A DNA stretch of 14,036 nt from Comamonadaceae bacterium (GCA_947454695.1 CANGMW010000035.1:1-14036), one strand, 5' to 3'; shown: positions 1 to 7,598, counted from the stretch's first letter. Notes: generated from the sequence alone by a model not told the origin. Translations and numbers: made by a program.

Positions 1-262
1 CCACACCGCCGTCGCCGGGCCGCCCCAAGGCGGCGGACACCCCCTCGGGGGGCAGCGAGGACACGCCAGTGCCGAGCGAGGGGGCCACACCGCCGTCGCC
101 GGGCCGCCCCAAGGCGGCGGACACCCCCTCGGGGGGCAGCGAGGAAACGCCAGTGCCGAGCGTGGGGGCCACATCGCCGTCGCCGGGCCGCCCCAAGACG
201 GCGGACACCCCCTCGGGGGGCAGCGCAGCACACGCAGTGGCCAGCGTGGGGGCCACACCGCC
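1..262. repeat. 84-bp GC-rich REP-like tandem repeat, three full copies plus a partial one
   Basis: Units begin at 1, 85, 169 and 253, giving an exact 84-bp period; the last copy matches for only about 10 bases before unique coding sequence starts. The array is also cut by the left edge. Each unit holds two inverted repeats: GCCGCC-CCAA-GGCGGC and CCCCC-TC-GGGGG. Units 1 and 2 are almost identical, while unit 3 has several substitutions, so the copies diverge toward the intact gene. Because 84 is a multiple of three, every copy keeps the minus-strand synthetase frame open, adding 28 residues each. The inverted-repeat architecture resembles REP-type intergenic elements of Comamonadaceae; that resemblance is from memory. 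Confidence 0.9.
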
Positions 263-1393
263 ACCGAATTGCATCGCGCAATTGCCCACGATGTAGTTGA
301 TCTCGGTCTGGCCGAACATTTCATTGACCGTCACGCCCAACTCCTGCTGGCAATAGGCAAACACCGCGTCGCCCACCGCCTCACCCGCACTCATGATGGC
401 CTGCAGCTTGAGTGCAAAGCGCTGGCTGGGCTTGGGGTAGTCCTTCATCATCGCTTTGAGCGCCGTGGGGAACAAAAAGGTGTGCGTCACGTCGTAGCGC
501 TGCATCAACTCAAACGCCGCCTGCGAGCTGAAGCGCCCGTTGAAAGCCACAATCGGCCGGCCGAAATACAGGGTGGGCAGCAAGGCGTCGAGCAAGCCGC
601 CGGTCCAGGCCCAGTCGGCCGGCGACCAGAACACGCTGGGAATACGGGTCTGCGGCAAGTCGGATGCAAGGGTACGGCCCGCTGTGGGGAAAGGGTCAAA
701 GCCAAACCAGTTCTGGCTGCACACAAAACCACTCAGGTTGCCGATGAGCGCGCGGTGCGGGATGAGCGCGCCCTTGGGGTTGCCGGTGGTGCCGCTGGTG
801 TAGATCAGCACCGCAGCGTCTTCGGCGCGGGTGCTGACCCATGCAAATTCTTCGGTCTGTTGGGCCAGCAAAGCGGCATAGTCCAGGTCAGCCACGGCTT
901 GCGCGCCCTCGCCCACCCCGATGACATGGCGGACTTGCTCGCAACTTTCCCGGGCGGCCAACAAATTCACGATGGCGCTGGCATCGCAGATCGCCACAGC
1001 CGCGTCGCTGTCTTGCAGCCGGAACTGCAAGGCCTCGGGGCCGAACAACATGGACAGGGGCATGGCCACCGCGCCCATTTGCAAAATGGCGATGTAGGCC
1101 ACCGCGGTTTCAAAACGCTGGGGCATGACCACCGCCACGCGGTCACCGGGTCGCACACCCAAGTCTCTGAGCGCGCCACTGAGCCGGTTGGCCTGCTGCT
1201 GCAACTCGCGAAACGTGTGGACCCGGGGTGTCACGCCTGTGCCGTCGGCGTAAATGGCCACGCGTTGCGCCGCGTCAGGGGCTTGTGCCCAGCGCCGGCT
1301 GCACGCGTGCGCCATGTTGAAAAACTCGGGCACCTGCCAGCGGAACTGGCTGTGCATTTGCGCATAGTGGTCGTGCAAGGACCCGGCTGCCAT
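1..1393 (-). CDS. Acyl-CoA synthetase (AMP-forming), 3' end outside window, with in-frame tandem repeat
   Basis: An ANL-superfamily adenylating enzyme, expected to activate a carboxylic acid with ATP to an acyl-AMP and transfer it to CoA. The frame is open from the ATG at 1393 to the left edge (464 residues seen). The N-terminus (MAAGSLHDHYAQMHSQFRW) fits the family; no clear Shine-Dalgarno is visible. The phosphate-binding motif IYTSGTTGNPKGA lies near residues 195-207 and the adenylate motif MFGQTE near 357-362, followed by INYIVGNC. The family then usually continues with a conserved stretch leading to the hinge and C-terminal domain. Here the frame instead enters 28-residue repeats (core LPPEGVSAALGRPGDG) at about residue 377 that run out of the window. 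The C-terminal domain is therefore not seen. Medium-chain ACS-like is my best subfamily guess; substrate unknown. The gene may be functional with an inserted loop, or broken. Confidence 0.85.
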   Translation of the reverse strand, partial: MAAGSLHDHYAQMHSQFRWQVPEFFNMAHACSRRWAQAPDAAQRVAIYADGTGVTPRVHTFRELQQQANRLSGALRDLGVRPGDRVAVVMPQRFETAVAYIAILQMGAVAMPLSMLFGPEALQFRLQDSDAAVAICDASAIVNLLAARESCEQVRHVIGVGEGAQAVADLDYAALLAQQTEEFAWVSTRAEDAAVLIYTSGTTGNPKGALIPHRALIGNLSGFVCSQNWFGFDPFPTAGRTLASDLPQTRIPSVFWSPADWAWTGGLLDALLPTLYFGRPIVAFNGRFSSQAAFELMQRYDVTHTFLFPTALKAMMKDYPKPSQRFALKLQAIMSAGEAVGDAVFAYCQQELGVTVNEMFGQTEINYIVGNCAMQFGGGVAPTLATACAALPPEGVSAVLGRPGDGDVAPTLGTGVSSLPPEGVSAALGRPGDGGVAPSLGTGVSSLPPEGVSAALGRPGDGGV

Positions 1394-1442
1394 AGCGGGG
1401 AGATTGTCTCGGTGTTGACTGTTGTGCACTGGAAGTCTCCGT

Positions 1443-2399
1443 ATGATGTGCCGAATGTACCAAGTCAAAAGACCCGCCACCAGCACGTTTGTTCCGATCC
1501 GCCAACTCAATTACCACGTCCTCAGTTGGGGCCGCCCGTCTGCCCATCATGCGCCCTTGGTGCTTATGCACGGCTGGATGGATGTCGGTGCCTCTTACCA
1601 GTTCATGGTGGATGTGCTGAGCGAGGCCTTCATGCAAGACCGTTTCATCATCGCGCCCGACTGGCGCGGCTACGGCTTGACCGGCTTGAATCCGGACACC
1701 GCCTCCAACACCATGTACCCGGCCCAGGACAACTACTGGTTTCCGGACTATCTGGCCGATCTGGATTTTTTGCTGGACCACTACGCGCCCAACACCCCGG
1801 TGGACCTGGTGGGCCACAGCATGGGCGGCAATGTGGTGATGCAGTACGCCGGTGCCCGGCCAGAACGCATCCGGCGCCTCATCAACCTGGAAGGTTTTGG
1901 CATGCCCACCACGCAGGCCACCCAAGCGCCCCAGCGCTATGCCAAATGGATGGACCAGCTCAAAACCCTGCACCAGGGTGAATTGAATTTAAAGCCCTAC
2001 GACAACGCGGACGGCGTGGCACGCCGACTCATGAAAACCAACCCGCGCCTCTCGCTGGACAAGGCCAGCTGGCTGGCCCAGCACTGGGCACGGCCCAACG
2101 CCCAAGGCCAGTGGCAGGTGCTGGGCGACGCGGCCCACAAGGTGATCAACGCCAACCTGTTCCGCCTGGACGAGGTGCTGGCGCTGTACCAAAACATCAG
2201 CGCGCCCACCCTGAGCGTGGAAGCCAGCGACAACCAGATGGACCAGTGGTGGCAAGGCAAGTACACCCTGGCCGAATTCCATGAGCGGCTCACCCACGTG
2301 CCGCAGCTCACCCGCGCGCTGGTGAGTGACGCCGGCCACATGCTGCACCACGACCAGCCCGAGCAACTGGCCCGGCTGATCGAGGACTTCACGCGCTGA
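1443..2399 (+). CDS. Alpha/beta-fold hydrolase
   Basis: A cytoplasmic alpha/beta hydrolase of about 318 residues with no signal peptide. Visible hallmarks are the oxyanion-region motif HGWMD near residue 38, the nucleophile elbow GHSMGGN (serine nucleophile near residue 131), and a C-terminal GHMLHHDQPEQLA segment supplying the catalytic histidine. The acidic member probably lies in the SVEASDNQMDQW region. I chose ATG 1443 because GGAAG at 1431-1435 sits 7 bases upstream; ATG 1446 and ATG 1455 are in-frame alternatives. The gene is divergent from the acyl-CoA synthetase with only 49 bases between starts, so the two may share control. Acyl-ester or thioester hydrolysis is plausible from that context, but the substrate cannot be read from sequence. 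Confidence 0.88.
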   Translation: MMCRMYQVKRPATSTFVPIRQLNYHVLSWGRPSAHHAPLVLMHGWMDVGASYQFMVDVLSEAFMQDRFIIAPDWRGYGLTGLNPDTASNTMYPAQDNYWFPDYLADLDFLLDHYAPNTPVDLVGHSMGGNVVMQYAGARPERIRRLINLEGFGMPTTQATQAPQRYAKWMDQLKTLHQGELNLKPYDNADGVARRLMKTNPRLSLDKASWLAQHWARPNAQGQWQVLGDAAHKVINANLFRLDEVLALYQNISAPTLSVEASDNQMDQWWQGKYTLAEFHERLTHVPQLTRALVSDAGHMLHHDQPEQLARLIEDFTR

Positions 2400-2424
2400 T
2401 TCAGGCGCAAATCCTGACGGGAAC

Positions 2425-2430
2425 TAAAAT
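2425..2430 (+). promoter_or_regulatory. Candidate -10 element for prfB
   Basis: TAAAAT matches the sigma-70 -10 consensus at five of six bases and is followed by a GC-rich start region. No good -35 is present 16-18 bases upstream (the region reads about CAGGCG). A transcript starting near 2437 would begin inside the terminator hairpin. Another weak possibility is TATATT at 2464-2469. I regard the prfB promoter as unresolved. Confidence 0.3.
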
Positions 2431-2432
2431 AG

Positions 2433-2464
2433 CGGGTTGGGCGCAAAACGCCCCCCGTTTTTTT
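2433..2464 (+). terminator. Rho-independent terminator after the hydrolase gene (possibly a prfB leader attenuator)
   Basis: The arm CGGG-TT-GGGCG (2433-2443) pairs over nine bases with CGCCCCCCG (2449-2457), apart from a two-base TT bulge, around the loop CAAAA. Seven T residues follow at 2458-2464. This is a typical intrinsic terminator 33 bases after the hydrolase stop. It also lies only about 20 bases before the prfB start, so any prfB transcript from upstream must pass it. Confidence 0.75.
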
Positions 2465-2484
2465 ATATTCACAGGATTTCCATC

Positions 2485-3589
2485 ATGGACGCAGAACGCA
2501 CCAACCTCATTGGCACCACACTGGCTGACTTGACGCTGCGCGCCGCCGAGCTTCGGGGGTATCTTTGACTACGATGCCAAGTCTGAACGCCTGAGAACCG
2601 TCAACGCATCGCTGGAAGATCCCACGGTCTGGAACGACCCCAAGCGGGCCCAGGAACTGGGCAAAGAAAAAAAATTGCTCGACGGCGTGGTCGTCACGCT
2701 GGACAAACTCAGCACCGAACTGGCCGACAACACCGAGCTCTTTGAGATGAGCCGCGCTGACAACGACGAGGCCGGCCTGATCACCATTGAGTCTGAAACC
2801 GAAAAGCTCACCAGCATCATCAAGGATCTGGAGTTCCGCCGCATGTTCAACAACCCGGCGGACCCGCTGCCGTGTTTTCTGGACATCCAGGCCGGCGCGG
2901 GCGGCACCGAGGCCTGCGACTGGGCCAGCATGCTGCTGCGCCAGTACCTCAAGTACGCCGAGCGCAAAGGCTTCAAAACCACGATTGAAGACGAGACCGC
3001 CGGCGACACCGCCGGCATCAAGGGCGCCACCATCAAGATCGAGGGCGACTACGCCTTTGGCCTGCTGCGCACCGAAACCGGCGTGCACCGTTTGGTGCGC
3101 AAATCACCCTTCGATTCCTCAGGCGGTCGCCACACGAGTTTTGCCAGCGTGTTCGTCTACCCGGAGATCGACGACTCGATCGAGATCGATATCAACCCGT
3201 CTGATGTGCGCACCGACACCTTCCGCGCCAGCGGTGCGGGCGGCCAGCACATCAACAAGACCGACTCGGCGGTGCGACTGACGCACATCCCCACCGGCAT
3301 CGTGGTGCAGTGCCAGGACGGCCGCAGCCAGCACAGCAACCGCGACGTGGCGTGGAAACGCCTGCGCTCGCGTCTGTACGACCACGAGATGCGCAAGCGT
3401 CAGGCCGAGCAGCAAAAGCTTGAAGACAGCAAAACCGATGTGGGCTGGGGTCACCAGATCCGCTCCTATGTGCTGGACAACAGCCGCATCAAAGATTTGC
3501 GCACCAACGTCGAAGTCTCGGCCACCCAAAAGGTGCTGGACGGCGATTTGGATGTCTTCATCGAAGCCTCGCTCAAGCAAGGCGTCTGA
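2485..3589 (+). CDS. prfB: Peptide chain release factor 2 (RF2), expressed by programmed +1 frameshift
   Basis: RF2 recognises UGA and UAA stop codons in the ribosomal A site and triggers peptide release. Zero frame starts at ATG 2485 (AGGA at 2473-2476, 8 bases upstream), runs 27 codons and meets an in-frame TGA at 2566-2568. Translation continues in the +1 frame from 2567 to the TGA at 3587-3589, giving about 367 residues (E. coli RF2 has 365). The join reads LRGYL-DYDAKSERL, as in other RF2 proteins. The stop-recognition motif SPF is at residues 207-209 and the catalytic GGQ at 252-254, within RASGAGGQHINKTDS. The residue corresponding to E. coli K-12 Thr246 is alanine, the usual form in other bacteria. 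Further conserved C-terminal stretches are GWGHQIRSYVLD and SRIKDLRT. pepN follows after 30 bases. Confidence 0.97.
2554..2569 (+). promoter_or_regulatory. prfB: RF2 programmed +1 ribosomal frameshift site
   Basis: The site reads CGGGGG-TAT-CTT-TGA-C. A Shine-Dalgarno-like G run at 2555-2559 precedes the slippery CTT codon (2563-2565) by three bases, and the zero-frame stop TGA (2566-2568) is followed by C, the weak termination context. When RF2 is scarce the ribosome pauses at TGA and slips forward one base, making more RF2. The canonical element has AGGGGG; here the first base is C, though the G run still pairs with the anti-SD if G-U pairs are allowed. Confidence 0.95.
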
Positions 3590-3619
3590 AGATGACACAC
3601 CCCCTTTTTGGAGATCCCC

Positions 3620-6328
3620 ATGCGTGAAGGACAAAGCAACATCATCCGGCGCGAGGACTACACGGCACCGGCTTTTTGGATCGACACGGTTGAACTGACG
3701 TTTGACCTGGACCCGGCCAAAACCCGTGTGCTCAACAAAATGACCCTGCGTCGCAACCCCGACGTGGCGGCTCAGCCGCTGCGCTTGGACGGCGAGGATC
3801 TCAACCTGGCGCGCGTGCTGGTGGCCGGTCAGGGCACCTCGTTCAAGATGGACGACGGCCAACTCGTGCTGGAAAATCTGCCAGAAGGCAACGCGCCCTT
3901 CGAGCTGGAAATTTTCACCACCTGCGCACCAGCCAAGAACACCAAGCTCATGGGCTTGTACGTCAGCAACGATTCGTTCTTCACCCAGTGCGAGGCCGAG
4001 GGGTTCCGCCGCATCACTTATTTCCTGGACCGCCCGGACGTGATGGCCAGCTACACCGTCACGCTGCGCGCGGACAAATCGCTCTACCCGGTGCTGCTGT
4101 CCAACGGCAATCTGGTGGCGCAAGGCGACCTGGAAGACGGCCGCCACTTTGCCCAATGGGTGGACCCGCACAAAAAACCGGCTTACCTGTTTGCTTTGGT
4201 GGCCGGCAAGCTGGTGGCGCGCGAGCAGCGCATCCTCTCTCTTGCAGGTAAGGAACACCTCTTGCAGGTCTATGTGCGTCCCGGCGATCTGGACAAAACT
4301 GAACACGCCATGAACTCACTCATGGCCGCCATCGCCTGGGACGAGTCCCGCTTTGGTCTGCCGCTGGACCTGGAGCGCTTCATGATCGTGGCCACCAGCG
4401 ACTTCAACATGGGCGCCATGGAAAACAAGGGCCTGAACGTCTTCAACACCAAGTTCGTGTTGGCCAACCAGGCCACCGCCACCGATGTGGACTACGGCAA
4501 CATCGAAAGCGTGGTGGGACACGAGTATTTCCATAACTGGACCGGCAACCGCGTCACCTGCCGCGACTGGTTCCAGTTAAGCCTCAAAGAAGGCCTGACG
4601 GTGTTCCGCGATCAGGAGTTCAGCCAGGACCTGGCCGGCGACGCCTCAGCCCGCGCGGTCAAACGCATTGAGGATGTGCGCGTGCTGCGCACGGCCCAGT
4701 TCCCGGAAGACGCCGGCCCCATGGCGCATCCGGTGCGGCCTGACAGCTATGCCGAAATCAACAACTTCTACACCGTCACCATTTATGAAAAGGGCGCAGA
4801 AGTCGTTCGCATGATGCAAACGCTGGCGGCCCATGGCACGACATCAGGCCGCAATGGCTTTGCCAATGGCATGCGCTTGTACTTCGAGCGCCACGATGGT
4901 CAGGCCGTGACCTGCGACGACTTTGCGCAAGCCATTGCCGATGCCAACCCCGGCTCGGAGCTGGCGCGACTGCTGCCGCAATTCAAACGCTGGTACGCAC
5001 AAGCCGGCACACCGGTGGTCAAGGCCGCGGGCCACTACGACGCGGACCAGCGTTGCTACACCCTCACGCTGAGCCAACACTGCGCGCCCACGCCGGGCCA
5101 GCCCGCCAAAGAACCGTTTGTCATTCCAGTCAACATGAGCTTGCTCAGCGCCCAGGGCCAGACCCTGCCTTTGCAGCTCGATGGCACCCAGGCCGGCGCC
5201 GATGCTTGCACCGTGGTGCTCTCGCAAGCATCGCAAACCCTGCGCTTTAACAACCTGGATGCGCAGCCCGTGCCGTCGCTGCTGCGTGGCTTCAGCGCCC
5301 CGGTGGTGCTGGACTACGACTACAGCGATGCAGAACTCCTCACCCTGCTGGCGCACGACACCGATCCCTTCAACCGCTGGGAAGCGGGACAGCGCCTGGC
5401 CATCCAGCGCGCCCTGGCCTTCATCCAAAGCGGCGCTGCCATCGGCAGTGTGCCGGTGCTCGACGAAGCTTTTCTCTCGGCCATGCGTGGCGTGCTGCGC
5501 CACCCGACGCTGGACGCGGCCTTCAAGGAGCTGGTGCTCACGCTGCCTTCGGAAACCTACATCGCTGAACAACTCGCTGAGGTCGACCCGCAGCGCATCC
5601 ATGCCACCCGCGAAGCCATGCGCGCGCAACTCGCACAAGCGCTGTTCGCCGACTGGGAATGGGCCTATGAGGCGCATGCCGTCAAGGGCGGCTACCGAGC
5701 CGACGCCGTGTCAACCGGCCGGCGCGCCTTGCGCGGCATGGCGCTGGCGATGCTGTGTCTGGCCGCTCGCGCAAGTGGCGACACCGTTTGGCCCGGTCGC
5801 ACCTACCAGTGCTTCAAGGATGCGTCCAACATGACCGACCGCTTCAATGCACTCAGTGCGTTGGTCGGCAGCGGCCATGCGTTGGCCACGCCGGCGCTGG
5901 CGCGTTTTCACAGCCTGTTCAGCAACGAAGCCTTGGTGCTGGACAAATGGTTCTCGCTGCAGGCGGGCACTTGCGACCGCGATGGTCAGGTGCTGCCGGC
6001 GGTGCGCCAGCTCATGTCGCACCCCGACTTCAACCTGCGCAACCCCAACCGCGCGCGCAGCCTGATCTTCAGCTACTGCAATGCCAACCCGGGCGCCTTC
6101 CACCGCGCGGACGCGGCCGGCTATGTATTCTGGAGCGAGCGCGTGATGGAGCTCGACGCCATCAACCCGCAGGTCGCCGCCCGTCTGGCACGCGCCCTGG
6201 ACCGCTGGAAAAAACTGGCTGAGCCTTACCGCAGCGCAGCCCGCGAAGCCATTGCGCGGGTAGCCGCCAAGCCCGATCTGAGCAACGATGTGCGCGAGGT
6301 CGTCACCAACGCCCTGGCCAATGTTTGA
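3620..6328 (+). CDS. pepN: Aminopeptidase N (M1 family zinc metallopeptidase)
   Basis: A cytoplasmic M1 aminopeptidase that removes N-terminal residues from peptides in the late steps of protein turnover. It has 902 residues against 870 in E. coli PepN. The exopeptidase motif GAMEN is at 265-269. The zinc site HEYFH is at 301-305 with the third ligand Glu324, fitting HExxH-x18-E, and lies within the block running from NWTGNRVTCRDW to KEGLTVFRDQEF that is characteristic of the gamma/beta-proteobacterial PepN type. NNFYTVTIYEKGAEVVRMM around residue 385 contains the conserved catalytic tyrosine region. The long C-terminal part is the helical domain of this subfamily. ATG 3620 is chosen because GGAGA at 3610-3614 precedes it by 5 bases; an in-frame TTG at 3608 is less likely. 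The gene sits between prfB and fbp with short gaps, suggesting one transcript. Confidence 0.97.
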   Translation: MREGQSNIIRREDYTAPAFWIDTVELTFDLDPAKTRVLNKMTLRRNPDVAAQPLRLDGEDLNLARVLVAGQGTSFKMDDGQLVLENLPEGNAPFELEIFTTCAPAKNTKLMGLYVSNDSFFTQCEAEGFRRITYFLDRPDVMASYTVTLRADKSLYPVLLSNGNLVAQGDLEDGRHFAQWVDPHKKPAYLFALVAGKLVAREQRILSLAGKEHLLQVYVRPGDLDKTEHAMNSLMAAIAWDESRFGLPLDLERFMIVATSDFNMGAMENKGLNVFNTKFVLANQATATDVDYGNIESVVGHEYFHNWTGNRVTCRDWFQLSLKEGLTVFRDQEFSQDLAGDASARAVKRIEDVRVLRTAQFPEDAGPMAHPVRPDSYAEINNFYTVTIYEKGAEVVRMMQTLAAHGTTSGRNGFANGMRLYFERHDGQAVTCDDFAQAIADANPGSELARLLPQFKRWYAQAGTPVVKAAGHYDADQRCYTLTLSQHCAPTPGQPAKEPFVIPVNMSLLSAQGQTLPLQLDGTQAGADACTVVLSQASQTLRFNNLDAQPVPSLLRGFSAPVVLDYDYSDAELLTLLAHDTDPFNRWEAGQRLAIQRALAFIQSGAAIGSVPVLDEAFLSAMRGVLRHPTLDAAFKELVLTLPSETYIAEQLAEVDPQRIHATREAMRAQLAQALFADWEWAYEAHAVKGGYRADAVSTGRRALRGMALAMLCLAARASGDTVWPGRTYQCFKDASNMTDRFNALSALVGSGHALATPALARFHSLFSNEALVLDKWFSLQAGTCDRDGQVLPAVRQLMSHPDFNLRNPNRARSLIFSYCNANPGAFHRADAAGYVFWSERVMELDAINPQVAARLARALDRWKKLAEPYRSAAREAIARVAAKPDLSNDVREVVTNALANV

Positions 6329-6342
6329 AGAGGAGACCGTCC

Positions 6343-7350
6343 ATGAGTAAAAATATTTCCCTCACCCGCTATCTGGTGGAACAACAACGTGTGGATGGTC
6401 ACATCCCCTCGCAGCTGCGCTTGTTGCTCGAAGTGGTGGCCCGCGCTTGCAAGGGCATCAGCCAGGCGGTGAACAAGGGCGCCTTAGGTGGCGTGCTGGG
6501 CAGCGCCGGCAGCGAGAACGTGCAAGGTGAAGTCCAGAAAAAACTCGACATCATCGCCAACGAGGTGCTGATTGAAGCCAATGAATGGGGCGGCCACTTG
6601 GCGGCCATGGCCTCCGAGGAAATGGACCAGATCTACACCGTGCCCAACCGCTACCCGCGCGGCGAATACCTGCTGCTGTTCGATCCCCTGGACGGCTCCA
6701 GCAACATCGACGTGAACGTGAGCATCGGCACGATTTTCAGCGTCCTCAAAATGCCCGAAGACGACCGCACCGTGGAAGAGCACGACTTCCTGCAAGCCGG
6801 CGCCAAGCAAGTGGCCGCGGGCTACTGCGTGTACGGCCCGCAAACGACGCTGGTGCTCACCGTGGGCGACGGTGTGGCCATGTTCACCCTGGACCGCGAA
6901 CAAGGCTCGTTTGTGCTCACGCAAGAGAACGTGCGCATCCCCGAGGACACTCAGGAATTTGCCATCAACATGAGCAATATGCGGCACTGGGACGAGCCGG
7001 TGAAGCGCTATGTGGATGAATGCCTGGCCGGCAAAGACGGCGTGCGCGGCAAGAACTTCAACATGCGCTGGATCGCCAGCATGGTGGCCGATGTGCACCG
7101 CATCCTGACCCGCGGCGGCATCTTCATGTACCCCTGGGACAAGCGCGAGCCCAACAAGCCGGGCAAACTGCGACTGATGTACGAGGCCAACCCGATGAGC
7201 TGGCTGATCGAGCAGGCCGGCGGCGCGGCCACCAACGGCAAGCAACGCATTCTGGATATCCAACCCACCCAGCTGCACGAGCGCGTGAGCGTGATCCTGG
7301 GCTCCAAAAACGAGGTCGAACGCGTGACCGCCTACCACGCGAAGGTATAA
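6343..7350 (+). CDS. fbp: Fructose-1,6-bisphosphatase, class I
   Basis: Hydrolyses fructose 1,6-bisphosphate to fructose 6-phosphate, the committed step of gluconeogenesis (also used in the Calvin cycle where present). It has 335 residues, about the size of E. coli Fbp (332). Diagnostic features are the N-terminal block SLTRYLVEQQ, the metal-binding loop DPLDGSSNIDVN near residues 113-124, the segment GGIFMYPWD, and the C-terminal RLMYEANPMSWLIEQAGGAA with substrate- and metal-binding residues. ATG 6343 has AGGAGA at 6331-6336, six bases upstream; an in-frame TTG at 6325 overlaps the pepN stop and is unlikely. Only 14 bases separate it from pepN, so co-transcription is probable. No Calvin-cycle genes are in the window, so a gluconeogenic role is the simplest reading. 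Confidence 0.97.
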   Translation: MSKNISLTRYLVEQQRVDGHIPSQLRLLLEVVARACKGISQAVNKGALGGVLGSAGSENVQGEVQKKLDIIANEVLIEANEWGGHLAAMASEEMDQIYTVPNRYPRGEYLLLFDPLDGSSNIDVNVSIGTIFSVLKMPEDDRTVEEHDFLQAGAKQVAAGYCVYGPQTTLVLTVGDGVAMFTLDREQGSFVLTQENVRIPEDTQEFAINMSNMRHWDEPVKRYVDECLAGKDGVRGKNFNMRWIASMVADVHRILTRGGIFMYPWDKREPNKPGKLRLMYEANPMSWLIEQAGGAATNGKQRILDIQPTQLHERVSVILGSKNEVERVTAYHAKV

Positions 7351-7351
7351 T
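7324..7351 (+). promoter_or_regulatory. Promoter of the tRNA-Thr gene, overlapping the end of fbp
   Basis: A perfect TATAAT -10 lies at 7346-7351 and includes the fbp stop codon. A weak -35, GTGACC at 7324-7329, sits 16 bases upstream. Transcription would start near 7358, a few bases before the mature tRNA 5' end, through a G/C-rich discriminator (GCGGGC). Such discriminators are typical of stably expressed, stringently controlled RNA promoters. Confidence 0.6.
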
Positions 7352-7361
7352 TGCGGGCATT

Positions 7362-7437
7362 GCCGGTGTAGCTCAGTCGGTAGAGCAGCTCATTCGTAAT
7401 GAGAAGGTCGGGTGTTCGATTCATCTCTCCGGCACCA
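7362..7437 (+). tRNA. tRNA-Thr, anticodon CGU
   Basis: A 76-base cloverleaf with encoded CCA (7435-7437). The D stem GCTC/GAGC, the anticodon loop TTCGTAA with anticodon CGT at 7395-7397 (reads ACG, threonine), and the T loop TTCGATT are all present. The G1-C72 and C2-G71 pairs agree with threonine identity. Two positions do not pair canonically: U6-U67 in the acceptor stem and G27-A43 at the top of the anticodon stem; the T stem has two G-U pairs. The gene directly follows fbp and is closed by the terminator at 7442-7476. Confidence 0.95.
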
Positions 7438-7441
7438 AATT

Positions 7442-7476
7442 AAAAAGCCCTGATTCGCAAGAATCGGGGCTTTTTT
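7442..7476 (+). terminator. Strong intrinsic terminator after tRNA-Thr
   Basis: The arm AAAAAGCCCTGATTC (7442-7456) pairs with GAATCGGGGCTTTTT (7461-7475) along 15 bases, with one T-G wobble, around the tetraloop GCAA. The T run extends to 7476. It ends the tRNA transcript and probably any fbp read-through. Confidence 0.93.
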
Positions 7477-7532
7477 CTTGGATCAGGTGCCAAAGGGACC
7501 CCCTTGAAACGACCGCGAAGCTTTCTAAGGGA

Positions 7533-7553
7533 ATGCAGCAATGCTTGCTGCAT
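7533..7553. repeat. Perfect 9-bp inverted repeat upstream of the serine hydrolase
   Basis: ATGCAGCAA at 7533-7541 and TTGCTGCAT at 7545-7553 are exact reverse complements around TGC. The repeat sits 46 bases before the hydrolase ATG in an otherwise featureless gap (7477-7598) with no clear promoter. It could be a regulator operator or an RNA hairpin; no T tract follows, so it is not a terminator. Confidence 0.6.
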
Positions 7554-7598
7554 GGGCAGAGTTAAGAACGTACACTGACTCAAGCCCTCCACCTCAAA

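Noticed and set aside
1..262. CRISPR array
   Set aside because: The periodicity has no variable spacers. The whole 84-bp unit is repeated and translated in frame.
1415..1447. Possible promoter TTGACT with TATGAT before the alpha/beta hydrolase
   Set aside because: The spacing is 21 bases and the -10 would overlap the start codon, so it does not support a normal promoter.
269..1981. 570-residue open frame on the plus strand
   Set aside because: It lies opposite the acyl-CoA synthetase and then out of frame with the hydrolase. It has no recognisable domain, and GC-rich coding DNA often leaves such frames open.
3119..4306. 395-residue open frame on the minus strand across prfB and pepN
   Set aside because: It is antisense to two clearly conserved genes and spans their junction. 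Its protein shows no motif.
7434..7500. Attachment-site duplication of the tRNA 3' end
   Set aside because: No second copy of the tRNA 3' sequence and no integrase gene is visible in the window.
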